Source of the DNA: Bacteroidales bacterium
GTDB lineage: Bacteria > Bacteroidota > Bacteroidia > Bacteroidales > UBA4181
Reading direction: 5' to 3'
DNA length: 39,989 bases
Assembly (NCBI GenBank): GCA_031259205.1
Contig: JAIRLS010000014.1
Coordinates: 1 to 39,989 of the forward strand
The position numbers and the translations under genes were made by a program. This document shows positions 7,330-16,038 of this stretch, in pieces (positions within the stretch are counted from its first letter, which is position 1; the number at the start of each line of letters is the position of its first letter). The notes under the pieces are model-generated. The model was not told the DNA's origin. It saw only the letters and a program-made list of their open reading frames with translations, and searched no databases.

Positions 7330-8562
7330 ATGAAAAAATCCATTGCCATTTTAACCGGCGGCGGTCCCGCACCCGGAATGAATACAGTTGTAGGTAGCGT
7401 AGCAAAAGCATTTTTGCAGAAAGGGTACCGCGTAATAGGTCTTCACGGCGGTTACAGCGGTTTGTTCCGTCCCGATCCCCGCACGGTGGATATTGATTTT
7501 GTGTTTGCCGACCGCATCGTCAATCGCGGAGGATCAACCGTCATCATGAGCCGTTTTAAACCTGCCGACAAGGATTTTGCCGAGAATTTCAACCTGAAGT
7601 TTTTTACAGACAATAATGTGAAATTGCTGGTGACTGTCGGCGGCGACGATACGGCTTCCACCGCCAACCGCGTGGCCAAATTCCTTGCTGAAAAGCAACA
7701 CCCGATTGCCAATATTCACGTGCCGAAAACCATTGACAATGATCTTCCGCTGCCGGAAGGAACGCCTACTTTCGGCTTCCAGTCGGCACAGGCACAGGGG
7801 ACAGCGACAGGCCGCATCTTTTACGAAGATGCGCGTACCAGCGAAAACTGGTTCATCGTTTCGGCGATGGGACGTTCGGCGGGACATCTCGCGTGGGGCA
7901 TCGGCTCTGCCTGCCACTACCCGATGATCGTAATCCCGGAGATGTTTAATAAAACGGCCATCACCATAGATAAGATATGCAACCTGCTGATTTCTTCCAT
8001 TATCAAACGAAAACTCGCAGGGATTGACTATGGCTGCGCAATGGTATCGGAAGGCGTTTTCCATGCCTTGAGCGAGGACGAAATCAAAAATTCAGGTATC
8101 CATTTCAGTTACGACGAACATGGACATCCCGAGTTGGGAAAAATATCCAAAGCGGCTATTTTTAGCGAGCTTGTAGATAAACGGCTGAAAGCCTTGAATA
8201 TCAAAGTTAAGACACGTCCGGTAGAAATCGGCTATGATTTGCGCTGTTCCGCGCCTATCGCTTACGATCTCGTGTACTGCTCGCTGCTGGGCTTTGGCGT
8301 GTACAAACTGTTCAGTCAAGGCGCTACAGGCTGCATGGTATATGTGAAATCCAACGGCGAAGTTTCTCCTCTTTACCTGAAAGATTTACAGGATACTGTA
8401 ACGGGAAAAATCCCGCCGCGACTGGTGGACATCGACAGCCCCCAAATATATACCATTATCGGTAATGTGTTGAGCTACATCACCGGCGACGATTACGAAG
8501 CAGCCAAAAAATACGTGCCGAATCCGGAAGATTTCGATTTTAGAAAAATCCTGAAATGGTAG
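7330..8562 (+). CDS. pfp: Pyrophosphate-dependent 6-phosphofructokinase
   Basis: Phosphorylates fructose 6-phosphate to fructose 1,6-bisphosphate in glycolysis, here predicted to use PPi rather than ATP. The 410-residue chain has the PFK fold start LTGGGPAPGMNTVV, the phosphoryl-donor motif GGDDT (104-108) and PKTIDND (132-138), where D136 is the expected catalytic base. The second Asp of GGDD and Lys133 before TIDND are the known signatures of PPi specificity; ATP enzymes have Gly at both. A further match is the substrate-binding MGRSAGHLA. Because the PPi reaction is reversible, the enzyme may also serve gluconeogenesis. The length exceeds the 320-residue bacterial ATP-PFK and fits the longer PPi clades. 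A strong terminator follows. Confidence 0.9.
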   Translation: MKKSIAILTGGGPAPGMNTVVGSVAKAFLQKGYRVIGLHGGYSGLFRPDPRTVDIDFVFADRIVNRGGSTVIMSRFKPADKDFAENFNLKFFTDNNVKLLVTVGGDDTASTANRVAKFLAEKQHPIANIHVPKTIDNDLPLPEGTPTFGFQSAQAQGTATGRIFYEDARTSENWFIVSAMGRSAGHLAWGIGSACHYPMIVIPEMFNKTAITIDKICNLLISSIIKRKLAGIDYGCAMVSEGVFHALSEDEIKNSGIHFSYDEHGHPELGKISKAAIFSELVDKRLKALNIKVKTRPVEIGYDLRCSAPIAYDLVYCSLLGFGVYKLFSQGATGCMVYVKSNGEVSPLYLKDLQDTVTGKIPPRLVDIDSPQIYTIIGNVLSYITGDDYEAAKKYVPNPEDFDFRKILKW

Positions 8563-8582
8563 TTTCTACGAAGCAATACCGG

Positions 8583-8617
8583 AAAACGGTTTCCGAAAAT
8601 AACGGAAACCGTTTTTT
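8583..8617 (+). terminator. Rho-independent terminator after PPi-phosphofructokinase
   Basis: AAAACGGTTTCCG (8583-8595), loop AAAATAA, CGGAAACCGTTTT (8603-8615). This is a perfect 13-bp stem whose 3' side runs into six T. Confidence 0.92.
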
Positions 8618-8718
8618 GATGTGGAATTTCGCTTTCCGGCCTGAAAAAACGACGTTTTTTGAAGAAATCTTGCGAAAAGAATGAAATATCTTGCGTTATG
8701 TTTTAGTCATTAAGATAC

Positions 8719-10098
8719 GTGGAATCCTATTCGTTATCGGATTTTAACCAATTGGTGCGACAATCGTTGGAACAGTCATTACCGGACATGTACTGGATTG
8801 TGGCGGAAATTAACGAAATCAGCATCAACAAAGGCCACTGTTTCATGGAACTGATTGAGAAAGACCGTGAAGGAGAGCAGATTATTGCCAAAGCCCGCGC
8901 CAACATCTGGGCGTATCATTTCAGGATGTTGCATCCCTATTTCAAAAGCATGACAGGCCATGAACTGGCCGCCGGCTTGAAGGTGATGGTTCGAGTAAGC
9001 GCTTCGTTTCATGAACTTTACGGATTCAGTTTGCAGATAAGCGACATCAATCCCTCCTTTACGGCAGGCGATTTGGCGCTGCAAAAACAGCAAATACTGT
9101 ATCAATTGGAAACGGAGGGAGTCATTGATATGAACAGGGAATTGGAAATGGCGGAAGTCCCGTTAAGGATTGCTGTGATATCCTCGTCTTCGGCGGCGGG
9201 ATACGGCGACTTTTCCGACCAGTTGCGCGGCAATCCCGCAGGCTACGCTTTCCATCCCGTCCTGTTTCCTGCCCTCATGCAAGGCCACGAAGCCGAAAAA
9301 TCCGTTACGGAAGCGCTGGAAAGAATTTTTGATTGCCGGGATGATTTTGATGTGGTGGTCATCATTCGAGGAGGTGGCTCCCAAAGCGACCTGCATTGTT
9401 TCAACAGCTACCGGATAGTCAGCTCTATTGCGCAGTTTCCCCTTCCCGTCATTACAGGCATAGGACACGAACGCGACGAAACTATTGCCGACCGCGTTGC
9501 CCATACCGCGCTAAAAACCCCCACCGCAACGGCTGAATACCTGATTGACCGCGTTGCCCGGTTCGACGGTTATTTGTGGGAATTGTCGCAACGACTGGTG
9601 TCGGCGACGGAAACCGTCCTGCAACCTGCTGTGGAAAATTTGAAGGAACAGACATATCGGTTACGTCATGTTCTACAAACCGCCGTTCATCAACAGGAAA
9701 AATGGTTGATGGAGTATTCTTTCCGGTTTAATCGCGCCGCAAGCGATGCGTTATCGCGCAAACAGACCGAACAACGCCAGCGGGAAGCCGTTCTTCGTTC
9801 GGCAGTGCAAAACACCCTCTCGGTAAGGAAAAACGTATTGCCGGAATTGGAAAAACGCCTCAACAACGCCTTCCGGACAAGGTTCAACGTCGAAAAAATG
9901 CAGATTGTCCGGTGGGAGGACAAAATACATCTGCTCAATCCTGCACGCTTGATGGAAAGGGGTTATTCTCTCACACTTTCCGGCGGACGAATCGTTCGCA
10001 GTATTGACGAACTTGCGGAAGGGCAATCCATCGAAACTCGCTTCAAAGACGGTTCCGTCGAAAGCGTCGTAGTAAGAATGGTTGCCGAAGAAAAATAA
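8719..10098 (+). CDS. xseA: Exodeoxyribonuclease VII large subunit
   Basis: Catalytic subunit of ExoVII, which degrades single-stranded DNA into oligonucleotides during mismatch repair and recombination. The protein has 459 residues. It begins with an OB-fold nucleic-acid domain (SDFNQLVRQSLEQSL, WIVAEINEISINKGHCFMEL). The nuclease domain follows with AVISSSSAAGYGDF, the glycine-rich VVVIIRGGGSQSDL and TGIGHERDETIADRVAH, then a long helical region (about 300-420) as in the family. The start is GTG at 8719 (MESYSLSDF); I see no better ATG and no Shine-Dalgarno, which is usual for Bacteroidota. The small subunit xseB, often next to xseA, is not found here. It converges on queA with a 10-nt gap. 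Confidence 0.92.
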   Translation: MESYSLSDFNQLVRQSLEQSLPDMYWIVAEINEISINKGHCFMELIEKDREGEQIIAKARANIWAYHFRMLHPYFKSMTGHELAAGLKVMVRVSASFHELYGFSLQISDINPSFTAGDLALQKQQILYQLETEGVIDMNRELEMAEVPLRIAVISSSSAAGYGDFSDQLRGNPAGYAFHPVLFPALMQGHEAEKSVTEALERIFDCRDDFDVVVIIRGGGSQSDLHCFNSYRIVSSIAQFPLPVITGIGHERDETIADRVAHTALKTPTATAEYLIDRVARFDGYLWELSQRLVSATETVLQPAVENLKEQTYRLRHVLQTAVHQQEKWLMEYSFRFNRAASDALSRKQTEQRQREAVLRSAVQNTLSVRKNVLPELEKRLNNAFRTRFNVEKMQIVRWEDKIHLLNPARLMERGYSLTLSGGRIVRSIDELAEGQSIETRFKDGSVESVVVRMVAEEK

Positions 10099-10108
10099 AC
10101 GCAAGCCT

Positions 10109-11158
10109 TTACAGCACCAGCATCGCGTCGCCGTATGCACCGAACCGGTATTTTTCTTTCACCGCCAATTCATAAATATCCATCAGCCGTTCGTAACCGG
10201 TGAAGGCGGACGTCATCATCATCATCGTGGACATGGGCAGGTGGAAATTGGTCACGATGGAGGTGGGGACAGCTACTTCATAGGGCGGAAAGATAAATTT
10301 GTTCGTCCACGTGTCGGCAGGCTTCAGCCTTCCGTTGGTGGATACGGAACTTTCCAATGTTCTCAGCACGGTGGTGCCTACCGAACAGACCTCAGCTTTT
10401 TTGTCCTTTGCCGCATTGATTACTTTGGCAGCTTCTTCGGAAACAAGCATTTGTTCGGAGTCCATTTTATGTTTGGTGAGGTCTTCCACATCGACGCCCC
10501 GGAAATTGCCCAATCCCATGTGAAGGGTAATCTCTGCCGTGTCGATTCCTTTAATTTCGAATCGTTTAAGCAGTTCGCGGCTGAAGTGCAGGCCGGCCGA
10601 AGGAGCTGCTACGGCGCCTTCGTGTTTGGCAAAGATCGTCTGGTAGCGTTCTTTGTCGTCCGGGATGGCCTCGCGTTTGATGGATTTCGGCAACGGCGTT
10701 TTTCCCATCGAGAACAGGATGGATTTGAATTTCGCATGGTCGCCGTCGAAGAGGAAGCGAAGCGTTCGGCCCCGCGAGGTCGTATTGTCAATCACTTCGG
10801 CTACCAATGCGTCATTATCCCCGAAATAAAGTTTGTTGCCGATGCGGATTTTGCGTGCCGGATCCACCAATACGTCCCACAAACGCTGTTCGGCATTTAG
10901 CTCCCTCAGCAGGAAGACTTCAATCTGCGCACCGGTTTTTTCCTTATTGCCGTGCAGTCGGGCAGGAAAGACCTTGGTATTGTTAAAAACGACGACATCG
11001 CCCTCATTGAAATAGTCAATGATATTTTTAAAGACGCGATGTTCGATGTGGTCATACTTTCGGTTGATGACCATCAAACGGGATTCATCCCGATGAGCCG
11101 CCGGGAATTTGGCTATCAGCTCCGGCGGAAGGTGAAATTTATACTGTGAAAGTCGCAT
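10109..11158 (-). CDS. queA: S-adenosylmethionine:tRNA ribosyltransferase-isomerase
   Basis: Transfers and isomerises the ribosyl part of SAM onto 7-deazaguanine-modified tRNA to make epoxyqueuosine, the penultimate step of queuosine synthesis at the wobble base. The 349 residues cover the family's full length. Typical blocks are LIAKFPAAHRDESRLMVINR, VVFNNTKVFPARLHG, APSAGLHFSRELL, ITLHMGLGNFRGV and VGTTVLRTLES. It is last in the minus-strand run uppP-truB-queA, 27 nt after truB. This is a common gene order in Bacteroidota that joins two tRNA-modification genes to cell-wall lipid recycling. Confidence 0.95.
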   Translation of the reverse strand: MRLSQYKFHLPPELIAKFPAAHRDESRLMVINRKYDHIEHRVFKNIIDYFNEGDVVVFNNTKVFPARLHGNKEKTGAQIEVFLLRELNAEQRLWDVLVDPARKIRIGNKLYFGDNDALVAEVIDNTTSRGRTLRFLFDGDHAKFKSILFSMGKTPLPKSIKREAIPDDKERYQTIFAKHEGAVAAPSAGLHFSRELLKRFEIKGIDTAEITLHMGLGNFRGVDVEDLTKHKMDSEQMLVSEEAAKVINAAKDKKAEVCSVGTTVLRTLESSVSTNGRLKPADTWTNKFIFPPYEVAVPTSIVTNFHLPMSTMMMMTSAFTGYERLMDIYELAVKEKYRFGAYGDAMLVL

Positions 11159-11185
11159 GTTATGATAGGTTTAGGTTATGGCATT

Positions 11186-11929
11186 TTAAAGAACTAATTT
11201 TTGGAGGGCTTGTTCGAAGAGTTCGGGTATCAAGGCCTCGTTAACCTTAAAGTTTCCGATGGCCGTTCTCCTCAAACCGGTCAAACAGGCTCCGCTATGC
11301 AGCCGCGTTCCCAGATCGCGGGCAAACGCCCTGACATAGGTGCCTTTGCTGCATCGCATTTTTATTTCGACTACAGGCGGTTCGAAACGGATCACTTCCA
11401 AACGGCTGATATGAATTGCGTTGGGAGGCAATTCGATGTTCGAACCTTTTCTGGCAAAGGTATAGGCACGTTTTCCCTGCCATTTTTTTGCCGAGAACAA
11501 AGGAGGCACTTGCTGCGTTTCGCCCAAAAAACTTTCCAGCGTTTGTTCCAGCAATTCCCGCGTGATATGCTCAAAAGGGAATAGGCCGCTGGTTTCGGTT
11601 TCCAGATCGCAGGACGTCGTTGTGCGTCCCAATTCAATGACGGCTATGTATTCCTTATCCATATCCGTCCACTCGCGAATGCGCTTGGTGGCTTTTCCCG
11701 AACAGACGATCATCAGTCCGGTGGCCAGCGGGTCGAGCGTTCCGGCATGTCCTACCTTTAATTTTTTTATTTTCAACTTGTGGGTGATAAGGTTGCGTGT
11801 TTTTTGCACCACGTCAAACGATGTCCACCGCAAGGGTTTATCTATTAAAATCACTTGTCCGTCAATAAAATCTGCGGCTATAGGGCTACTATCCTGATGA
11901 AACAGGCGGAGGGGAATTTCGTCCAGCAT
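11186..11929 (-). CDS. truB: tRNA pseudouridine(55) synthase
   Basis: Makes pseudouridine 55 in the T loop of tRNAs. The 247-residue protein carries the catalytic motif HAGTLDPLATGL with D66 as nucleophile. Other family blocks are ILIDKPLRWTSFDVV, the substrate loop KEYIAVIELGRTTTSCD, and MRCSKGTYVRAFARDLG. It lacks a long C-terminal PUA extension, as many Bacteroidota TruB proteins do. The gene starts 6 nt after the uppP stop, so the two are surely co-transcribed. Confidence 0.95.
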   Translation of the reverse strand: MLDEIPLRLFHQDSSPIAADFIDGQVILIDKPLRWTSFDVVQKTRNLITHKLKIKKLKVGHAGTLDPLATGLMIVCSGKATKRIREWTDMDKEYIAVIELGRTTTSCDLETETSGLFPFEHITRELLEQTLESFLGETQQVPPLFSAKKWQGKRAYTFARKGSNIELPPNAIHISRLEVIRFEPPVVEIKMRCSKGTYVRAFARDLGTRLHSGACLTGLRRTAIGNFKVNEALIPELFEQALQKLVL

Positions 11930-11935
11930 TCCTGT

Positions 11936-12724
11936 TTAATTGAAGATGAGCACTGCTGTGCCGACGACAGCACAATAAACCGCAAACCAGATGAGTTTGC
12001 CTTTTTTCACTAATTTCAACATCCACGAACAGGCAAAGAATCCCGATACAAAAGCGGCAACAAACCCCGTTAGAAGCGATAAAAAAGGGATTGTCGATGT
12101 TTCCGACGATAAACCGCCGCCGGCCAAGTCGAGGAAACATTGACCAAGTATGGGAATCAGCACCATCAGGAAGGAGAAGCCGGCTATGTTTTCTTTCCTG
12201 TTTCCCAGTAAAATGCCCGTCGAAATGGTTGCTCCCGAGCGGGAAAGACCGGGCATGACGGCACATGCCTGTGCGACGCCGATAATGAACGCATCCGTAA
12301 ACGTAATTTTCTCTTTTTGCCGTGGACGGGCGTAATATGCAAACGCCAGCAAAGCGGCTGTCAGCAACAGCATGGCGCCAACAATCGTTAATCCGCCGGA
12401 GAAGATTTCTTCCACTCTGTCCTTCCATAATAATCCGACAACGGCCACCGGAACGGCAGAAAGCAATAATTTGGCTATGAGCCTTGTTTCTTCGTTCCAT
12501 GCAAACCGGAACAAACTCCGCACCAGTTGAAGGATTTCCCGACGCAACACAATGACGGTACTCAACACCGTAGCGGTGTGCACTGCAACGGCAAAGGTCA
12601 GGTTATCAGTGACGGGAACATCCAACAAAGCAGCGCCAATGTTCAAATGCCCGCTACTGCTTACCGGCAAAAATTCGGTAAACCCCTGTACTATTCCTAA
12701 AATAAGCGCTTCGATGCAATCCAT
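11936..12724 (-). CDS. uppP: Undecaprenyl-diphosphatase (BacA family)
   Basis: Integral membrane phosphatase that recycles undecaprenyl pyrophosphate to the carrier lipid for peptidoglycan and surface glycans; overexpression gives bacitracin resistance in other bacteria. The 262 residues have about eight hydrophobic segments. The first active-site motif reads QGFTEFLPVSSSGHL, with Gln in place of the glutamate usual in the EG(I/L)TEFLPVSSSGH consensus; the second Glu is kept. The second motif is PGLSRSGATISTGILLG. It is first in the uppP-truB-queA operon. The ftsX and DUF3098 genes that often precede uppP in Bacteroides are not present; the next feature upstream is tRNA-Asn. Confidence 0.95.
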   Translation of the reverse strand: MDCIEALILGIVQGFTEFLPVSSSGHLNIGAALLDVPVTDNLTFAVAVHTATVLSTVIVLRREILQLVRSLFRFAWNEETRLIAKLLLSAVPVAVVGLLWKDRVEEIFSGGLTIVGAMLLLTAALLAFAYYARPRQKEKITFTDAFIIGVAQACAVMPGLSRSGATISTGILLGNRKENIAGFSFLMVLIPILGQCFLDLAGGGLSSETSTIPFLSLLTGFVAAFVSGFFACSWMLKLVKKGKLIWFAVYCAVVGTAVLIFN

Positions 12725-12812
12725 TAGATATCTTGAAAAAAAAAATTCTACAAAAAATGTGCCGTAACATTAAGGATGAATTTTAAAATACAAAAAAAAC
12801 ATCAATAATGTA

Positions 12813-12842
12813 TTGCTATTTTAAAATAAGTATGTACCTTTG
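12813..12842 (+). promoter_or_regulatory. Bacteroidota-type promoter of tRNA-Asn
   Basis: TTG at 12813-12815, a 19-nt spacer and TACCTTTG at 12835-12842. This is an exact match to the TTG-N19-TAnnTTTG arrangement. The tRNA begins 31 nt after the -7 box. Confidence 0.8.
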
Positions 12843-12872
12843 CATCGCTTATTCAGGATGTTATTTGCATAT

Positions 12873-12946
12873 TCCTCAGTAGCTCAGTTGGTTAGAGCAC
12901 CTGACTGTTAATCAGGGAGTCGTAGGTTCAAGTCCTACCTGGGGAG
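12873..12946 (+). tRNA. tRNA-Asn (anticodon GTT)
   Basis: A 74-nt cloverleaf. Acceptor TCCTCAG with CTGGGGA, with one T-G pair. D stem GCTC/GAGC with loop containing GG. Anticodon stem CCTGA/TCAGG with loop CTGTTAA, placing GTT at 12907-12909. T stem GTAGG/CCTAC with loop TTCAAGT. Discriminator G12946; CCA not encoded. The 3' half, from 12912 on, is also the antisense of the last codons of the MerR gene. Confidence 0.96.
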
Positions 12947-13370
12947 CTATTGATGAGGGGCTATCGTTAAAATCGGGTATTTCGGACGGTGTTTGTTGCT
13001 GTAAGAGTTGATCTTCCCCCAGACGGTTTTTTATTTCTTCCAAAAATGTTCGTATTTGTTGCAATGAACGGACAACATGGAAATTATTGTCGGCGTCGAG
13101 GCGGTTTTCCCTGATTTTCTTTCGAGCGCCTTTCAGCGTCATGCCGCGTTTTTTTACGTAGTAATGAATAAGCCCTATTGCGTCGATGTCCTTTTGAGTG
13201 AACAGGCGGTTTCCTTTTTTGTTTTTTTGCGGACGGATAATATCAAATTCATTTCCCCAATAGCGTATCAACGAAGCGTTGACGCCAAATTTAGCGGCTA
13301 CTTCCCCAATGGAGTAAAAATGTTTTTCTTCGTCCACAGGGGGTGTTTTAGGGTTTGTGTTCTTTTCCAT
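12912..13370 (-). CDS. MerR-family transcriptional regulator
   Basis: A 152-residue DNA-binding protein. Residues about 18-85 form a MerR winged helix-turn-helix: YSIGEVAAKFGVNASLIRYW, then NRLFTQKDIDAIGLIHYYVK. A helical dimerisation segment follows (VVRSLQQIRTFLEEIKNRLG). I see no Cys cluster or effector domain. An in-frame ATG at 13397 lies inside the upstream M23 gene. The ATG at 13370, 5 nt after that gene's stop, gives a more usual start. Its target is unknown. The C-terminal tail after about residue 130 is low in complexity, and the last residues (QVGLEPTTP) are read from the antisense strand of tRNA-Asn. The gene therefore overlaps the tRNA by 35 nt. Confidence 0.85.
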   Translation of the reverse strand: MEKNTNPKTPPVDEEKHFYSIGEVAAKFGVNASLIRYWGNEFDIIRPQKNKKGNRLFTQKDIDAIGLIHYYVKKRGMTLKGARKKIRENRLDADNNFHVVRSLQQIRTFLEEIKNRLGEDQLLQQQTPSEIPDFNDSPSSIAPQVGLEPTTP

Positions 13371-13374
13371 CTTT

Positions 13375-14334
13375 TTAGTCGAATGTTTTGCCGACATTAG
13401 CCAAATCGTGCATCAGCACATATTGTTCGGGCGTCAGGTCGATAAAAAAATAATTGATGGGGTTCATCGGTTTGCCGTTTTTGTGCACCTCGTAGTGCAG
13501 GTGCGGGCCGATGGATATGCCTGTGTTGCCGACCGTTCCGATGACTTGTCCCCGTTTCACTTTGTGGCCTTCTTTTACGGCATAGGCGTCGAGATGGGCA
13601 TAAAGCGTCCGGTAGCCGTTGCCATGGTCGATGATCAGGCAATCGCCGAAGCCTGTCATTACGCCTTTCTGTGCCACGGTTCCGTCGCCCGTAGCGTACA
13701 CTTTGGTGCCGATGGGCGCGGTAAAATCCATTCCTTTATGGAAAAATTTAGTCCCGAAGATGGGATGTATCCTTTCTCCGAAACCGGAAGCGGTATGGCT
13801 CAAATCATTGTTGTCGACCGGCTGTATGGCAGGACGCGAGCGCAATGTCTGTTCCTGCTTTTTCGTCTGGTTGAGCAGTTCATCATAGGATACGGATTGA
13901 ATGTGCATTTGTCTGGCAAGTTTGTCGATCTGTTGATCGACTTCCCGTATCAGATCCGAGTTGGAATAGTTCCTCAGTTTTTCGTAGCGGTTTATTCCGC
14001 CCGTTCCAGCCTGTCGTACCGTTTGCGGGATGGGTTCGGATTCGAAAATCATGCGGTAAATATTATCGTCCCGTTGTTGTATGTCTGCCAGCACTATTTT
14101 CAACTGATCCATTTTCCGGTTAAGGTTTTGATAATTGGAAGTCATCTGGTTCAGTTCGCGTGCAATCACCCTTTCCTGCGGCGTTTCGAAAAACAGCGAA
14201 AAAGCCAAATAACTCAAAATAATGATGGTTATTGATGCGGTAAGGTACGTAAATATCTTTACGACAGTATATCGTATGGTCGTTTTGATTTTATCGTAAC
14301 TTAACAGTTCCGGATTGTATTTGTACTTTGTCAT
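13375..14334 (-). CDS. M23-family metallopeptidase, membrane-anchored
   Basis: Predicted peptidoglycan endopeptidase of the LytM/M23 type. The 319-residue chain has a short cytoplasmic N-terminus and one transmembrane helix at about 27-47 (KIFTYLTASITIIILSYLAF). A coiled-coil-like stretch follows (RELNQMTSNYQNLNRKMDQL and beyond). The C-terminal LytM domain has the zinc ligands in HKGMDF and HLHYEVHKNG, with SGFGERIHPIFG before them. All ligands seem present, so the enzyme should be active rather than a pure scaffold. It starts 2 nt after the C1A peptidase gene and is followed after 4 nt by merR, so the genes form one operon. Confidence 0.92.
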   Translation of the reverse strand: MTKYKYNPELLSYDKIKTTIRYTVVKIFTYLTASITIIILSYLAFSLFFETPQERVIARELNQMTSNYQNLNRKMDQLKIVLADIQQRDDNIYRMIFESEPIPQTVRQAGTGGINRYEKLRNYSNSDLIREVDQQIDKLARQMHIQSVSYDELLNQTKKQEQTLRSRPAIQPVDNNDLSHTASGFGERIHPIFGTKFFHKGMDFTAPIGTKVYATGDGTVAQKGVMTGFGDCLIIDHGNGYRTLYAHLDAYAVKEGHKVKRGQVIGTVGNTGISIGPHLHYEVHKNGKPMNPINYFFIDLTPEQYVLMHDLANVGKTFD

Positions 14335-14336
14335 GT

Positions 14337-16016
14337 TTACAGGTTATTTCCTTTTCTGACTTTTTTAATCGCGTGGGATTGCCCTGCTGCTCTGTGAGCC
14401 TTGATTTTGGCGCTCAGTTTTCCTGTTTTCCTGTCGTGCAGCAGCATGGCTTTCAGTTCGGCAGGCGTGTAGGTATTCAGGTTTCCGGATTTCACCAGGG
14501 TTTGCGTTTCGGTGTTGGAGAAGGGTTCGGGAGCGGTTTTTTTAACGGCGGCACGGCTTTTTTGCAGGGACATGTTGACAGGGACGCCGTTGACGAATTT
14601 CAGCGGTTTGCCGCCTTCTGACGAAATGAAATAGAAATTGTTGTCTTCGTTTACTTCCGTTATCTTGTCGTAGGAATCAGCCATTACCACCAGATAGTAT
14701 TCGCCGTTCACCGTAGCAGGCATGTTGTAGAAAATCTCAAACATTCCCGCGCCATACTCGGCTTCGCCGGCCTTTTTACCCGGCGCTACCGGATAGTTGT
14801 TGAACCAGCCGCCACCCGAAAGGAAACCGGTATTGGGCACGTGGCCGTTGCCTGCGCCGTACCTTACGGTGTAGTAATCTTCGAAAATGATGCTGTACTG
14901 TTTGGCATTTTTGGCGTTGTACAGCATGTAAGTCACCGTCCAGTCCTGCGCGGGAGTGATGACAGTGTTGCCGGAGTTATATACTTCGTAGGAAAACGCG
15001 CGATTGAATTCAGGTTCGTTATCTTCCGGGGTTGTAGCCCGGTCTTCCGCATAGTAGGCGAGCAGATCGTATCCGCTGCTCAGGTTTCCGGAGCCTATGC
15101 CGTTGTTGTCTACCGTCACGTTGTTTACGTTTTGCGCCACGAATGCGGCAAAACAGAAATTTTTACAGAAAAAGTTATAGTCCACCCAGATGCTGCCGTT
15201 GTCGCCCCATGAAGTGTTCCACGAGTTGCGGACGCGGAAAGCCTGCCGAGCGTCGTCGTAGCCTACCAGCACCATAGCGTGATAGGCATGTTGCATGCCG
15301 GGATTGTTGTAGGTGTCGTTACTGATGACGCCGCTGCCTTTCCACGACATGAAACGGTCGCCCAGTTTCGCGCCGAACGCAACGGGACGTTTGGCATTCA
15401 GGTAACCCTTGAAATTGGCTACCGTCAGCCCTTCCGTTTCCGAAGCGATTTTGCGGTAGTTGGCAAGTTTGTTGTTTTCTCCTTTTCCTGTGGACGAACC
15501 GGTACAGTTTACCGATGTGGTGTAAGGGACGGTATTGAGGGAACCTATATGGTAAGCAATCATGGCGTCCAGCGCCAGTTCGAAGGTGGTGCCCTCGCAG
15601 TTGCTGTTTCTTTTTCCGGCGGGAATAGCGAGCCACAAGTCTTGCGGGCTGGTTTGGTTGTTTTTGTTCGCCAGTTGCGAAGCGTTCCATCCTTTTTCGA
15701 TGGCATTCAGCGCCGTTTTCAGGTTGTATGCTGTCGCCCATGCCACGCAGGTGCCGTAAATTCCCTGATCGCCGACGGGCGGAAACTTTGATTCCAGCGA
15801 CACCTCGCCTGCCAACGTATCTCCGTTGTCGGGAAAGGGGGAAATGTCCTCCGGAATGTTGTCCATGTCTTCACTTTCCGCCAGCCATCCGGTTTGCGAC
15901 AATATCTGGGAGATGTAGTCGATAATTTCAAGCGCGTCCTCGCAACTGTGGAACGTCAGCGAAAACGGCGCTATCGCAATCAGGGCAATAATCAGATTTT
16001 TTTTTAAACTGTGCAT
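14337..16016 (-). CDS. Papain-like (C1A) cysteine peptidase lipoprotein
   Basis: A 559-residue exported cysteine peptidase. The N-terminus (KKNLIIALIAIAPFSLTFHSC) is a signal with an atypical lipobox, and Cys25 is the likely lipidated residue. The papain-like domain spans roughly 70-290. The oxyanion glutamine and nucleophile lie in GDQGIYGTCVAWA (Q84, C90), the histidine in YHAMVLVGYDD (H246) and the asparagine in RNSWNTSWGDNG (N264). All four catalytic positions are intact, and I see no obvious propeptide. Residues 300-480 look like a beta-sandwich of CARDB type (VYNSGNTVITPAQDWTVTYM, DSYDKITEVNEDNNFYF). A Lys-rich tail follows. Co-transcribed with the M23 peptidase. Whether it cuts external protein or envelope substrates is not known. 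Confidence 0.88.
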   Translation of the reverse strand: MHSLKKNLIIALIAIAPFSLTFHSCEDALEIIDYISQILSQTGWLAESEDMDNIPEDISPFPDNGDTLAGEVSLESKFPPVGDQGIYGTCVAWATAYNLKTALNAIEKGWNASQLANKNNQTSPQDLWLAIPAGKRNSNCEGTTFELALDAMIAYHIGSLNTVPYTTSVNCTGSSTGKGENNKLANYRKIASETEGLTVANFKGYLNAKRPVAFGAKLGDRFMSWKGSGVISNDTYNNPGMQHAYHAMVLVGYDDARQAFRVRNSWNTSWGDNGSIWVDYNFFCKNFCFAAFVAQNVNNVTVDNNGIGSGNLSSGYDLLAYYAEDRATTPEDNEPEFNRAFSYEVYNSGNTVITPAQDWTVTYMLYNAKNAKQYSIIFEDYYTVRYGAGNGHVPNTGFLSGGGWFNNYPVAPGKKAGEAEYGAGMFEIFYNMPATVNGEYYLVVMADSYDKITEVNEDNNFYFISSEGGKPLKFVNGVPVNMSLQKSRAAVKKTAPEPFSNTETQTLVKSGNLNTYTPAELKAMLLHDRKTGKLSAKIKAHRAAGQSHAIKKVRKGNNL

Positions 16017-16038
16017 AATAATGTTATCTATTTGAATA

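Noticed and set aside
10082..10900. 272-codon plus-strand frame opposite queA
   Set aside because: queA on the other strand has strong family motifs throughout; the His-rich plus-strand frame is its antisense shadow.
13357..14235. 292-codon plus-strand frame opposite the M23 peptidase gene
   Set aside because: Antisense of a well-conserved peptidase with intact zinc motifs.
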